64,000 nt of DNA from Acidovorax radicis (GTDB lineage Bacteria > Pseudomonadota > Gammaproteobacteria > Burkholderiales > Burkholderiaceae_C), in NCBI RefSeq assembly GCF_020510705.1, contig NZ_CP075184.1:2108001-2172000 (forward strand), written 5' to 3'. Shown here one piece after another: positions 35,825 to 47,036 of this stretch. A program made the position numbers and the translations under genes. Positions within the stretch are counted from its first letter, which is position 1; each line of letters begins with the position of its first letter. A model generated the notes under the pieces. The model had not been told where the DNA came from and ran no database searches. It saw only the letters and a list, made by a program, of their open reading frames with translations.

Positions 35825-36409
35825 ACCACAATTTCTGTTTCCACTGCTGTCACGCAGCCACGCTCGCGCTTTCGCGCTCGCCTCGTGCTGGCTGGCCTCT
35901 CCGCCTGCGGCCTCGCTGCGCTGGCCTGGGCGTCTTTCGTGCATCCGCTGCCGCGCCTGACCTACAACCCATCCGACAGCGTGGCGGCCGGCTGGTATCG
36001 CGTCGATCCGCTCGACCATCGCGCCAGCTCGCTGCCAAGTCCGTTGTTTGCGGGCAGCATTGTGCTGGTTCCGCTGCACGCCGAGGCTGCCGCGCTCGCT
36101 GCGCAGCGCGGCTACCTGCCGACGCGCATCCCGTTGCTCAAGCGCGTAGGCGCGGTGGCACCGCAAGAGGTGTGCATCGCTAACGGCAGAGTCCGCATCG
36201 ACGGCGTACCTTCGGCTGCCGTGCTGCCTGCCGATCGCTGGGGCCGGCTGCTGCCATCCTGGCAGCAGTGCCGCCGCCTGCGGCCTGACGAACTGTTCCT
36301 GCTCAGCGTCACCAATCCGGCGTCGTTCGACAGCCGATATTTCGGCCCGGTCAGCGCCACTGCCGTGATTGGCGTTGCGCGCCCGGTCTGGCTGGAGAAG
36401 TGTCCGTGA
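35822..36409 (+). CDS. traF: TraF, S26 conjugal maturation peptidase
   Basis: 195 aa. One N-terminal transmembrane helix (LVLAGLSACGLAALAWASF), then the signal-peptidase-like core: LTYNPSDSVAAGWYRVDP with the catalytic Ser in NPSDS, and PLLKRVGAVAPQEVC with the catalytic Lys. TraF processes and circularises pilin in P-type conjugation. Start chosen from the ATGA overlap. Confidence 0.9.
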   Translation: MTTISVSTAVTQPRSRFRARLVLAGLSACGLAALAWASFVHPLPRLTYNPSDSVAAGWYRVDPLDHRASSLPSPLFAGSIVLVPLHAEAAALAAQRGYLPTRIPLLKRVGAVAPQEVCIANGRVRIDGVPSAAVLPADRWGRLLPSWQQCRRLRPDELFLLSVTNPASFDSRYFGPVSATAVIGVARPVWLEKCP

Positions 36410-36869
36410 TGGCCGCCGACTCGCTGCGCGTCATCGTGCTATCGGGCGTGTCGTTCCGGCTGCTGTTGCCGTGTCGTCGCGCGTGCAGTGCGCGTGCCGA
36501 TCCTGCGTATCCGGCACCGCACTTCGCGCTGTCTCCGGCGCAGTCGTCCCATGTGCAGGCGTCTTCCATCGAACGCGGCTGGCCTTCGGCCATCGCCGTG
36601 TTCGCCCGGGCGCTTGCTGCAGGTGAAGCAGCGCCACCGGAACGCAGTTGCCGAGAGCGAGAACCTGGGGGGCAGGGGGAGAAAAATGCGGAAGGCAAGA
36701 CAAAAGGACACGGCACCGGGCCGCGTCGAACGCCAGTCTGCACGTGGGGTTGGCGCAGCACGGCGCGGCTTCGCCGCCGTGCTGCTTGTGGCGCGAGGCC
36801 CGCGCCAATGCAGGCATGTCCGCTTGCTTCGCACGACCGGACGCGCTGGCGCTTGCAGAGAGCACAGCC

Positions 36870-36873
<4 letters not shown>
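36409..36873 (+). CDS. ORF between traF and relaxase
   Basis: 154 codons, starting in an ATGA overlap with traF and ending 1 bp into the relaxase ATG, so position supports a gene. The middle (SSHVQASSIERGWPSAIAVF) looks protein-like but the C-terminal half is low complexity. Related elements often have a lytic-transglycosylase-type gene here; I cannot see its catalytic motif, so it may be degraded. Confidence 0.4.
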
Positions 36874-38903
<2,030 letters not shown>

Positions 38904-38921
38904 TTGACTGGACGAGCAGAC

Positions 38922-40406
38922 TCAGCGGTCTAGCGCACGCAGTACAACCGCAAGGTTCTTCACCGCGATCTCCAGTTCCTTCGGCGCATACGCGGCAAAG
39001 CCCATGAGGAACCCGGGCCGGCACGCGCCCGATGCATGCAATGGCGTAAGCCCCAGCAAATCAATACCGGCACGCCGCGCTGCGCCCACGACTTCCAGTT
39101 CGGGAATATCGCGAATGAGCCGACAAGGCATTTGCATGCCGCCGTCCGGCACTTCTGGTTCCACGAAGTCTGCCAGGTGCTCGCGCACGAGCTGCGCCAG
39201 GACATCGCGTCGCTCACAATAGACGGCACGCATGGTTCGCACATGCGCCCCGAAATGCCCGCCCTCCATGAAGCGCGCCAGGGTCAGTTGCGCAATTGGC
39301 GCGCTGTGTCCATCCAGCAAGGTGCGTGCGGCGGTCATCGGCGCCACAAGCTCAGGCGGCAGCACCATGAAGGCAATACGCAAGCCCGGAAACATCGACT
39401 TGGTGAACGTGCCGATGTAGATCGTTCGCTGCTGCGGGTCCAGCCCCTGTACGCAGGCCGTGGGTTTGCCCGCGTAATGGAACTCGCTGTCATAGTCATC
39501 CTCGATGATCCAGGCATGGTGCTGCTGGGCCCATTCGATGACGTCCAACCTCCGGTCCAGTGCCAACGTGACTCCGGTTGGAAACTGGTGCGAAGGCGTA
39601 AGAAACACCGCCTTGCCCGGTTGTCGCACCTTGCGCAGGTGCCCCACCTGCATTCCCTCGGCATCCAGCGGGACGGGCACGCATTCCAGCCCCGCGGCGT
39701 CGAACGCCTTGCGCGCGCCGTGGTACATGGGGTCTTCGGTGAAGATGCGATCGCCAGCATCCAGCAGCACGGTAGCGCACAGGGTCAAGGCTTGCTGTGA
39801 ACTGGTGACCACCAGCACACGCTCGGGGGTCGCATGCGCGCCGCGTTCGAGGTTGACGTAATTGGCAATCGCGCGCCGTAGCGGCTCCAGTCCTTGCGGG
39901 GGGCTGTGCAGCAGTGCTGTGGTGCCCCAGTCCTTCAACACCTGCCGCTCCAGCCGCTCCCAGGTGGGCAGTGGGAAAGTGCGCGTTTCCGGCACGCCAG
40001 GAGCGAACGGGCGAGGCGTCAGAAAGTCTCGTACCCCGCCAGCACGGTACATGGCCGCACCGCGCTGGCTCAGCTGCAGAGGTACCCGCTGTGGTCCAAG
40101 GCGCCGCGCCGTGCCACATCCAGGCAAACGCAAAGCCCGCTCCGAAACGAAGCTGCCGCTGCCCACGCGTCGCTCGATAAAACCCTCAGCATGCAACTGG
40201 CTGTATGCCGACTCCACTGTGTCGCGTGACACGTCCAGCGACTTCGCCAGGGCGCGGGAAGCAGGCAGCGGTGTGGCGACATCGAGTGCACCGTCGAGTA
40301 TCAGTTGCCGAATCGCGCGTTGAATGCGCGCGTGCAAGGGCAACGCCCCATTTGCCGGATCAAGGACCCAGGCTTTTACGGATTCGAGTTGTGCATGCTT
40401 GAACAA
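38922..40406 (-). CDS. MocR-family PLP-dependent regulator (PdxR-like)
   Basis: 494 aa. GntR winged HTH at about 20-90 (LPASRALAKSLDVSRDTVES, GSGSFVSE) fused to a type I aminotransferase domain; the PLP lysine is in GTFTKSMFPGLR. MocR proteins sense PLP or amino-acid aldimines. The apparent start is a TTG at 40406. Divergent from a BenE-type transporter, YggS and a glutamine amidotransferase with about 110 bp between, so these are its likely targets. YggS being a PLP-homeostasis protein points to vitamin B6. Confidence 0.88.
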   Translation of the reverse strand: MFKHAQLESVKAWVLDPANGALPLHARIQRAIRQLILDGALDVATPLPASRALAKSLDVSRDTVESAYSQLHAEGFIERRVGSGSFVSERALRLPGCGTARRLGPQRVPLQLSQRGAAMYRAGGVRDFLTPRPFAPGVPETRTFPLPTWERLERQVLKDWGTTALLHSPPQGLEPLRRAIANYVNLERGAHATPERVLVVTSSQQALTLCATVLLDAGDRIFTEDPMYHGARKAFDAAGLECVPVPLDAEGMQVGHLRKVRQPGKAVFLTPSHQFPTGVTLALDRRLDVIEWAQQHHAWIIEDDYDSEFHYAGKPTACVQGLDPQQRTIYIGTFTKSMFPGLRIAFMVLPPELVAPMTAARTLLDGHSAPIAQLTLARFMEGGHFGAHVRTMRAVYCERRDVLAQLVREHLADFVEPEVPDGGMQMPCRLIRDIPELEVVGAARRAGIDLLGLTPLHASGACRPGFLMGFAAYAPKELEIAVKNLAVVLRALDR

Positions 40407-40516
40407 TTGGCCGGTATCGCATCAAAAAATTGGTGGGGCGCAGTATGCCATTCAAGATCTATAAATCCTTACCAGGTTCAGCCCAATAGATCACTCTCAA
40501 GAGCCCGATACAAACC

Positions 40517-41773
40517 ATGTCATCCGCCTCGTCCTCCCCATCCTCCCGTTTGCTTGATCTCACCCATCCCATCGTCGCGGGTCTCATTTCGGTCATCGTC
40601 AACTATGGCGGGACTTTCATTTTGGTGTTCCAGGCGGCCAAGGTGGCAGGCCTGAGCCCGGAGTTGACGGGATCGTGGGTGTGGTCGATTTCGATTGGCG
40701 TGGGCGCCACGGGAATCATCCTGAGCTGGCTGACGCGCGAGCCGATCATTACCGCGTGGTCCACGCCGGCTGCAGCGTTCCTGGTGACGGCGCTGGCGAC
40801 CACTCCCTATGCCGAAGCGGTGGGCGCGTATCTGATTTCAGCCGCTGCTTTTGTGGTGCTAGGCCTATCGGGATGGTTCGAGCGCCTGATCCGGCTGATT
40901 CCACATGGTGTGGCGGCAGGTTTGCTCGCAGGCATCTTGCTGCAATTTGGTATCAAGGCTTTCGGCGGCATGAACATCGACCCGTTGTTGGCCGGTTTGC
41001 TCATCGTGACCTATGTGGTGCTCAAGCGGTTCAGTGCGCGCTATGCCGTCGTTGGCATTCTGGTGCTGGGCCTGCTCTTTCTGCTGACGCAGGATCGGGT
41101 AGACCTGTCGGGGTTGGCGTTGAAGCCCGCCGCGCCGGTCTTCACCATGCCGGTGTTCTCGCTCAGTGCTTTGCTGGGCGTCGCACTGCCGCTGTTCCTC
41201 ATCACGCTGACCGGCCAGTACATGCCGGGCATGCTGGTGCTTCGCAACGACGGGTTCAAGACCAGCGCCAATCCCATCGTGACGCTGACCGGGCTGGGAT
41301 CGCTGCTGATGGCGCCGTTCGGCTCACACGCCTTCAACGTTGCTGCCATCACGGCAGCCATCGCAACGGGCCGGGAAGCGCACGAAGATCCGTCCAAGCG
41401 CTGGATTGCAGGCATCGCCGCAGGCCTGTGCTACATCCTCGTGGGCGTATTCGGCGTGACACTGGCCGCTGTCTTCATGGCCCTTCCGGCGACCTTCATC
41501 ACGACGCTGGCGGGCCTGGCGCTGCTGGGTACCATTGGCGGTAGCCTGGCCACCGCCTTGGCCGACATGAAGACGCGAGAAGCGTCTCTGATCACCTTCC
41601 TGGCTTCGGCGGCCAACATCACATTGCTGGGCATCGGTGGCGCATTCTGGGGCCTGGTAATTGGATTGGTGGCCCATGCCGCGCTCAACGGACAACGGCC
41701 GCACCGTGGGCGACAGGCCATCGCGGCACCGACTGCCAAACCCGCGATCAACGGGGAGAGAGCAAATGCCTGA
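40517..41773 (+). CDS. BenE-family transporter
   Basis: 418 aa, about 12 membrane helices. WSTPAAAFLVTALATTPYAE, RLIPHGVAAGLLAGILLQFG and PFGSHAFNVAAITAAIATG are characteristic of the benzoate/H+ symporter BenE family. No benzoate catabolic genes are present; the MocR regulator and YggS suggest that the substrate here is a B6 vitamer or another PLP-linked compound. Overlaps yggS by 8 bp. Confidence 0.88.
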   Translation: MSSASSSPSSRLLDLTHPIVAGLISVIVNYGGTFILVFQAAKVAGLSPELTGSWVWSISIGVGATGIILSWLTREPIITAWSTPAAAFLVTALATTPYAEAVGAYLISAAAFVVLGLSGWFERLIRLIPHGVAAGLLAGILLQFGIKAFGGMNIDPLLAGLLIVTYVVLKRFSARYAVVGILVLGLLFLLTQDRVDLSGLALKPAAPVFTMPVFSLSALLGVALPLFLITLTGQYMPGMLVLRNDGFKTSANPIVTLTGLGSLLMAPFGSHAFNVAAITAAIATGREAHEDPSKRWIAGIAAGLCYILVGVFGVTLAAVFMALPATFITTLAGLALLGTIGGSLATALADMKTREASLITFLASAANITLLGIGGAFWGLVIGLVAHAALNGQRPHRGRQAIAAPTAKPAINGERANA

Positions 41774-42581
41774 GCCGTCCCACACACTGACCCGTCACGA
41801 CCAGCATGGCCACTATCCCCAGGCAGCCTCCGTCGAGGACTTCCGACACAACCTGGCAGCAGTACGGGCTCGCATGGATGCCGCCTGCCACCGCGCTGGG
41901 CGTGATCCTTCCGGGGTCCGCCTGCTGCCAGTGAGCAAGACCAAGCCCGAGGCCAGCCTGCGCCTGGCCTACGCGGCCGGTTGCCGCGTGCTGGGTGAAA
42001 ACAAGGTGCAGGAAGCCTTCGGCAAATGGGGGGCCATGCAGGATCTGACTGATTTGCACTGGTCGGTCATCGGCCATCTGCAGAGCAACAAGGCCAGGCT
42101 GGTGGCGCGCTTCGCCAGTGAGTTCCAGGCACTGGACAGTCTGCGCGTGGCCGAGGCGCTGGAGCGGCGCCTGCAGGCCGAGGGTCGCGCGCTGGATGTG
42201 TTCGTGCAGGTCAACACCTCGGACGAGGTCAGCAAGTACGGGCTGTCGCCCGAGGACGTTTCGGCCTTCCTGCGCGCGCTGCCCGCTTTCCCGGCACTGC
42301 GCGTGCGAGGGCTGATGACGCTCGCGCTGTTTTCTTCCGATGCTGATCGGGTACGCCAGTGCTTCATTCTGCTGCGCACTTTGCGCGACCAGTTGCGCCA
42401 GAGTGCGCCCGCCAGCATCGCCTTGGAGGAGCTGTCCATGGGCATGTCCGGCGATTTCGAGATCGCCATCGAGGAAGGCGCCACGGTGGTTCGTGTTGGC
42501 CAAGCCATCTTTGGCGCTCGCCCCTTGCCGGATAGCTACTATTGGCCCGGCGAGCCCAGTACCAAGGAGCCACGCCCGTGA
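41766..42581 (+). CDS. yggS: YggS-type PLP-homeostasis protein
   Basis: 271 aa. PVSKTKPEA carries the PLP lysine (about residue 60); GENKVQEAFGKW, WSVIGHLQSNKARL and MGMSGDFEIAIEEGATVVRV are diagnostic of the fold-III alanine-racemase-like YggS/PLPBP family. It buffers PLP in the cytoplasm. The N-terminus is about 25 residues longer than usual. ATG 41766 is chosen for the overlap with the transporter gene. Confidence 0.93.
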   Translation: MPEPSHTLTRHDQHGHYPQAASVEDFRHNLAAVRARMDAACHRAGRDPSGVRLLPVSKTKPEASLRLAYAAGCRVLGENKVQEAFGKWGAMQDLTDLHWSVIGHLQSNKARLVARFASEFQALDSLRVAEALERRLQAEGRALDVFVQVNTSDEVSKYGLSPEDVSAFLRALPAFPALRVRGLMTLALFSSDADRVRQCFILLRTLRDQLRQSAPASIALEELSMGMSGDFEIAIEEGATVVRVGQAIFGARPLPDSYYWPGEPSTKEPRP

Positions 42582-43297
42582 AAACCGTCATTGCCCTGCG
42601 ACATCTGCATTTTGAAGACCTGGGTACGCTCGAGCCCCTGCTGGTGGCGCGCGGTTATGCGGTGCGCTATGTAGATGCCACCACCGATGATTTGCATGCC
42701 CTTGACATGGCAGCAGCTGATCTGCTGGTGGTACTGGGTGGTCCCATAGGCGCCTTCGATGACCACATCTACCCTTTCATCCGCGACGAACTGGCGGTAG
42801 TTCAGCAGTGGCTGGCAAGCAGGCGCCCGCTGCTGGGGATCTGCCTGGGGGCACAGCTGATTGCCCGCGCACTTGGTGCAAGTGTTGCCAGCATGGGTGT
42901 CAAGGAAATCGGCTTTGCGCCGCTGACACTGACCCAGGATGGCGAGGGGTCACCATTGGCGGCACTGGGCCAAACGCCGGTGCTGCACTGGCATGGCGAC
43001 CACTTCGGCATTCCCGACGGAGCAACGAGACTGGCGGGGACACAAACCTGTGCCAATCAAGCTTTCAGCATAGGGCGCAATGTGCTGGCCCTGCAATGCC
43101 ATCTGGAGGCCAACCCGCGCCAAATCGAGCGCTGGCTCGTTGGTCATGCCTGCGAACTGGCGCAGGCTGGCATCGACGCGCGTGCCTTGCGCAGCGAAGC
43201 GCAAGCTCTGCAATCCGGCTTGCCGCAGGTGGCACGGGCTGTATTTACCGCGTGGCTGAACGAGGTGGAGACAGGCCCTCCCAGGGAGGGCCTGTGA
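42578..43297 (+). CDS. class I glutamine amidotransferase
   Basis: 239 aa from GTG 42578 (AAGGAG upstream; overlaps yggS by 4 bp). GMP-synthase-like GATase1 fold: LLGICLGAQLIARALGA with nucleophile Cys, HWHGDHFGIPDGATRLA, and a C-terminal His-Glu pair (QCHLEANP). Substrate unknown; may be a peptidase or amidotransferase linked to the B6 unit. Confidence 0.88.
   Translation: MKTVIALRHLHFEDLGTLEPLLVARGYAVRYVDATTDDLHALDMAAADLLVVLGGPIGAFDDHIYPFIRDELAVVQQWLASRRPLLGICLGAQLIARALGASVASMGVKEIGFAPLTLTQDGEGSPLAALGQTPVLHWHGDHFGIPDGATRLAGTQTCANQAFSIGRNVLALQCHLEANPRQIERWLVGHACELAQAGIDARALRSEAQALQSGLPQVARAVFTAWLNEVETGPPREGL
43271..43295 (+). terminator. hairpin at the end of the amidotransferase gene
   Basis: ACAGGCCCTCCC / GGGAGGGCCTGT arms nearly without loop, ending in the stop codon. 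No T run; probable transcript end. Confidence 0.5.
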
Positions 43298-43473
43298 ACC
43301 AATTCCTATCCTCTACGGCATTTGGACCGCTATCGCTGGAGCTGGTCTCGGTACAGTAGCAGGTGAACTATGGCCGCGTGAGCAACAACGCCACGGCTCC
43401 TACCTGGAGTCGACGGGCCTGTCGGTGGCGGCGATGCCGACTGTCGTACTAGCGGCATGCAGCACTACCTACC

Positions 43474-43821
43474 CTACGGCGCAAGGAGCCGGTTGAGTGC
43501 GGCGATATCCGCAGACGCTGCTGCGCGCGCAGCAGCCTCCATGGCCCGGTAATGCTTGATGAGTCGGATGCCGGTGGATGACAGGCCGGCACCGCCGCCG
43601 TGAGCACCCCCTATTGCTGTGTTGACGACGGGTTCAATCAATGCGCTGTTCATTTCAGACACTAGCTGCCAGGCGCGCCGGTAAGACATGTCCAATTGTC
43701 GGGCGGCGGCGGAGATGCTGCCCGTCTCGGCAATGCACTCCAGCAGTTGTACTTTGCCGGGGCCGATGGCAATGCAGTCGTCGCGGTAAATACGCACACG
43801 GAATTGGACTTTTGATTTCAT
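43474..43821 (-). CDS. ModE-type regulator, HTH domain only
   Basis: 115 aa from ATG 43821. The ModE N-terminal winged helix: GPGKVQLLECIAETGSISAA, RQLDMSYRRAWQLVSEMN and GGAHGGGAGLSSTGIRLIKH. It stops after the dimerisation helix; the molybdate-binding MOP/TOBE domains of E. coli ModE (262 aa) are absent. Divergent from the uptake cluster, with a ModE-like palindrome between, so it probably regulates it. Single-domain ModE homologues are known; what they sense is unclear. Confidence 0.88.
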   Translation of the reverse strand: MKSKVQFRVRIYRDDCIAIGPGKVQLLECIAETGSISAAARQLDMSYRRAWQLVSEMNSALIEPVVNTAIGGAHGGGAGLSSTGIRLIKHYRAMEAAARAAASADIAALNRLLAP

Positions 43822-43858
43822 GGCGATACGAGGCGGTGAGGGGTGACGCGGAGGTAAT

Positions 43859-43882
43859 GTATCGCGACAACCACATCGATAC
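43859..43882. promoter_or_regulatory. inverted repeat near modE start
   Basis: GTATCG-N12-CGATAC, 37 bp upstream of the modE-like start. It shares ATCG/CGAT ends with the palindrome at 43963; possible autoregulation site. Confidence 0.35.
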
Positions 43883-43962
43883 GTGCGAATGGACATCAAT
43901 GTCATGAGCGGAACTTTCAATCTTTTTTGATGGTTATCAGATCCGCGAGGTTTTTTTTGGGT

Positions 43963-43990
43963 ATCGTTATGTTTTCAAAAACATGTCGAT
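43963..43990. promoter_or_regulatory. ModE-like operator
   Basis: A 28-bp palindrome, 12 of 14 pairs matched: ATCG ends, ATGTTTT / AAAACAT arms, AT-rich centre. Compare the E. coli ModE box with ATCG...CGAT ends around AT-rich arms. 84 bp upstream of the first receptor gene. Confidence 0.6.
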
Positions 43991-44074
43991 GTGAAAATTT
44001 ATGGTTTCTTATCCGTCATTTGATGTGCTTTTCGCAAGCATTTGTACACGGCGCCAAATGAAAAGGAATGAAAA

Positions 44075-46174
44075 ATGAGGGAGAAAAGCGTGTTTGAAAA
44101 AAACGGATATGCCGCCACGAGAGCACACGCGAATGTGATGCTTCGCCACAATAGTGGGAGTAGGACGTGCCATGTGGTTCGGCCTTTGGTGGTGCATATC
44201 GTTCTGGCTTTCTCCACCGCCTTGCCCGCAGTGGCCGCCGAGGGGGCCTTTGAATTGGGAACGGTGGTGGTTACGGGGCGTGCAGGGGATCGTGCAGGCG
44301 ATGTGTCTTCAGGGGATGAGCGCATCGTTGAAAAGCAAGAAATACAGAACACGGGGAGTGACACGGTGGGGGCGGCGGTTTCCAAGATGCCCGGTGTCAG
44401 TTTGTCCCGCAATAGCCGCAACGAGGACACGGTGTATCTGCGCGGTTTTGATGCGCGCCAGGTGCCCATGTTTGTCGATGGCGTGCCGCTCTATGTGCCC
44501 TACGACGGCTATGTGGACTTTGGGCGGTTCACCACGTTTGATCTGGCCGAGATCCGTGTGGCCACCAGTGGCGCATCGCTGCTTTATGGCCCCAACACCC
44601 TGGGCGGCGCGATCAACCTCGTCACGCGCAAGCCGGTGCGCGTTTTTGAAGGCGATGTGCGGCTGGGCGTGGGCTCGGGTTCCGAAAAAATGGGTGCGAT
44701 CAACCTCGGCACCCAGCAGGGTGCTTGGTACGCGCAGTTGGGCCTGTCGTACCTGGATGCCGACGGCTTTCCGCTGCCCAAGGGCTTCAAGGATTACAAG
44801 GCCAAACCCACCGACACCGGCAGCCAGCGCGAAAACGCCTACCGCACCGACCAGCGCCTGTCGTTCAAAGTGGGCCTCACGCCCAATGCGACCGACGAAT
44901 ATGCGCTGGGCTACGTGCGCCAGGACGGCGAAAAAGGCAACCCGGTGTACACCGGCCAGTCCACCAGCGGCATCCGCTACTGGCAGTGGCCCTTCTGGGA
45001 CAAGGACAGCGTGTACTTCATCAGCAGCACCCGCATCGGCCAGAACAATGTGCTCAAGGCCCGGGTGTTCCATGACACCTACAAGAACAGCATTCTTGCC
45101 TTCAGCAACGCCAGCTACACCACGCAGCTGAACAACACCAGCTTCCCCAGCGTGTACAACGACAGCTCCACCGGTGCCTCGCTGGAGCTGGCCAACTACG
45201 CGCTCGCCAACCACGAGTTGCGCCTGGCCGTGCACCTCAAGGAGGACAAGCACAACGACTCCAACCCTTCGTCGCCCACCAAGAACTACCGCGACACCAC
45301 CACATCGCTGGCGGTCGAAGACAGCATCGCGCTCGCCAAAAACTGGCGCCTGCGCGTGGGCTTGTCGCACGACAAGCGCGATGCCAAAGAGGTGTACGAC
45401 TGGCCCACTGGCTCCACCAGCGCCACCAATGGCCTGGTCGAGTTGACCCGCCTGCTCGATGACCACGGCAGCGAGGCCTATGCCATTGCCTCGCACAAAA
45501 CGCGCTTTCCCACCATCAAGGACCGCTATTCTGCCCGCATGGGCTCGGCGCTGCCCAACCCCGACCTCAAGCCCGAGGTGGCCAATCACCTGGAGCTGGG
45601 CATCAAGGGTGCTCCCTGGGCCGGTGGCAAAGGCCAGGCGGCGGTGTTCTACAGCCGCATCACCGACCTGATGCAAAACGTCTATGTGGCGGCGCCGGTG
45701 GGCACCTGTGGCGAGGGCAGCAACACCTGCGCACAGGCCCAGAACGTGGGCCGCGCGCGCCACGCGGGGCTGGAGCTGTCGCTCGACCAGGCCCTTGCGC
45801 GCCAGTGGACGCTGACCGGTGCCTACACCTATCTGGCACGCCGCAACCTCAGCGATGCGAGCGTGCAGCTCACCGACACACCGCGCCACCGCCTGTACAC
45901 GGCACTCACCTGGGCGCCCAGCGATGCCTGGGAGCTGCGCGCCACGCTGGAGACCGAGCAAGGCCGCAAGGTCGCTTTTGCCGGATCGGGCAAGACCATC
46001 TACCGCGACCTGGCTGGCTTTGGGATTGTGGGAGTGAAGGCCACCTGGAAGCCGCGCAAAGACATGGCGCTGGACTTTGGGGTGAGCAACCTCGGCGACA
46101 AATGGTATGAACTGTCGGATGGCTTCCCGCTGCCCGGACGCACCTGGTTTGTTCGTGGCAGCTACCGTTTCTAA
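44075..46174 (+). CDS. TonB-dependent receptor, putative molybdate/Mo-chelate
   Basis: 699 aa. A hydrophobic segment at about 35-58 ends AVAAEG (signal peptide after an unusually long N-terminus), a TonB box GTVVVTG, the plug (VYLRGFDARQVPMFVDGVPL, YGPNTLGGAINLVTRKP) and a 22-strand barrel ending in SYRF with terminal Phe. First gene after the ModE-like operator, so the receptor most directly under molybdenum control. Substrate inferred from the cluster. Confidence 0.9.
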   Translation: MREKSVFEKNGYAATRAHANVMLRHNSGSRTCHVVRPLVVHIVLAFSTALPAVAAEGAFELGTVVVTGRAGDRAGDVSSGDERIVEKQEIQNTGSDTVGAAVSKMPGVSLSRNSRNEDTVYLRGFDARQVPMFVDGVPLYVPYDGYVDFGRFTTFDLAEIRVATSGASLLYGPNTLGGAINLVTRKPVRVFEGDVRLGVGSGSEKMGAINLGTQQGAWYAQLGLSYLDADGFPLPKGFKDYKAKPTDTGSQRENAYRTDQRLSFKVGLTPNATDEYALGYVRQDGEKGNPVYTGQSTSGIRYWQWPFWDKDSVYFISSTRIGQNNVLKARVFHDTYKNSILAFSNASYTTQLNNTSFPSVYNDSSTGASLELANYALANHELRLAVHLKEDKHNDSNPSSPTKNYRDTTTSLAVEDSIALAKNWRLRVGLSHDKRDAKEVYDWPTGSTSATNGLVELTRLLDDHGSEAYAIASHKTRFPTIKDRYSARMGSALPNPDLKPEVANHLELGIKGAPWAGGKGQAAVFYSRITDLMQNVYVAAPVGTCGEGSNTCAQAQNVGRARHAGLELSLDQALARQWTLTGAYTYLARRNLSDASVQLTDTPRHRLYTALTWAPSDAWELRATLETEQGRKVAFAGSGKTIYRDLAGFGIVGVKATWKPRKDMALDFGVSNLGDKWYELSDGFPLPGRTWFVRGSYRF

Positions 46175-47036
46175 TCGCTGGCACACCGTTTGCCGCAGGG
46201 CGCTGGCCTGCGTACTGCTGGGCGCGGCCTGCGCACAGGCGCAAACACCTGCGGTGCTGCCCGCCGTGCGCGTGGCTGCGGTGGGTGGGCTGGTGCTCAG
46301 CGGCGTCTGGCCCCGGGTGGCAACGCAGGCGGGCAAAGCCTTGGGGGTGCAGGTGCTCACCGTGGCCGCCAGTCCCAAAGAGGGTGTGGTGCCCGTGTTT
46401 GCACGCGGTGATGTCGATGTGCTCTTGATCCACGCAAGCGACGAGGCCATGGCCCTGGAGGCCAGCGCATTGGCGGCGCCGGTGCGCGTCTGGGCCTGGA
46501 ACGAACATGTGCTGGTCGGGCCCGCTGCCGACCCAGCCCAGGTGCGCAACGCACGCGATGGACAGGACGCATTGCGCCGCATTGCCAACGCCAAGGCGTC
46601 ATTTATCGCATTTCGTGACCCCGGCAGCTACTCCGTAGTGCAGCGCCTGTGGCGCCGCGCAGGCATCCGGCCCGATGCCCGCTGGGCGCGCATCGACACG
46701 GGTAACACACCACAGGACGTATTGCAGCAGGCGGCCGCCCTGGGTGCGTATGCCGTGGTGGGCCATATCCCCGTGGCGTTCGGCAGGATGGCTGCGCCCG
46801 GTATCGAGGTGCTGCTGCAGGGCGACCCGCTCATGCGCAGACCTTATGTGGTGTTGACCCCCGGCCCACGCCATCCTGCCTCTGCGGAAACACGCCGCCG
46901 TGCCGAGCAACTGGCCGACCATCTGGTGTCTACAGCCGGGCAGGCCGCACTGCTGCAGGCACAGCCGCCTGCCACCGGCACCTGGATTTTTGGCCGCAAC
47001 ACGGTTCCCGCAAGTTACGAGGAAACAAAACCATGA
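46107..47036 (+). CDS. periplasmic anion-binding-like protein
   Basis: Up to 309 aa. The frame overlaps the receptor gene; a signal peptide (RRALACVLLGAACAQAQT) suggests the true start is nearer 46149-46155 (TTG/GTG). VRVAAVGGLVLSGVWPRV, FARGDVDVLLIHASDEA and FRDPGSYSVVQRLWRRAGI resemble type II periplasmic tungstate/molybdate-binding proteins (TupA/ModA-like). No permease of the matching type is adjacent. 4-bp overlap with the next gene. Confidence 0.75.
   Translation: MNCRMASRCPDAPGLFVAATVSNRWHTVCRRALACVLLGAACAQAQTPAVLPAVRVAAVGGLVLSGVWPRVATQAGKALGVQVLTVAASPKEGVVPVFARGDVDVLLIHASDEAMALEASALAAPVRVWAWNEHVLVGPAADPAQVRNARDGQDALRRIANAKASFIAFRDPGSYSVVQRLWRRAGIRPDARWARIDTGNTPQDVLQQAAALGAYAVVGHIPVAFGRMAAPGIEVLLQGDPLMRRPYVVLTPGPRHPASAETRRRAEQLADHLVSTAGQAALLQAQPPATGTWIFGRNTVPASYEETKP

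Noticed and set aside
36431..36446. A fourth iteron (GTGCTATCGGGCG)
   Set aside because: Isolated, inside a coding overlap 2.2 kb from the array, with mismatches at the 3' end.
43298..43473. Remnant of a small multidrug resistance gene (reading IPILYGIWTAIAGAGLGTVA)
   Set aside because: Only a short suggestive stretch with no second SMR motif, and the rest of the frame does not match.
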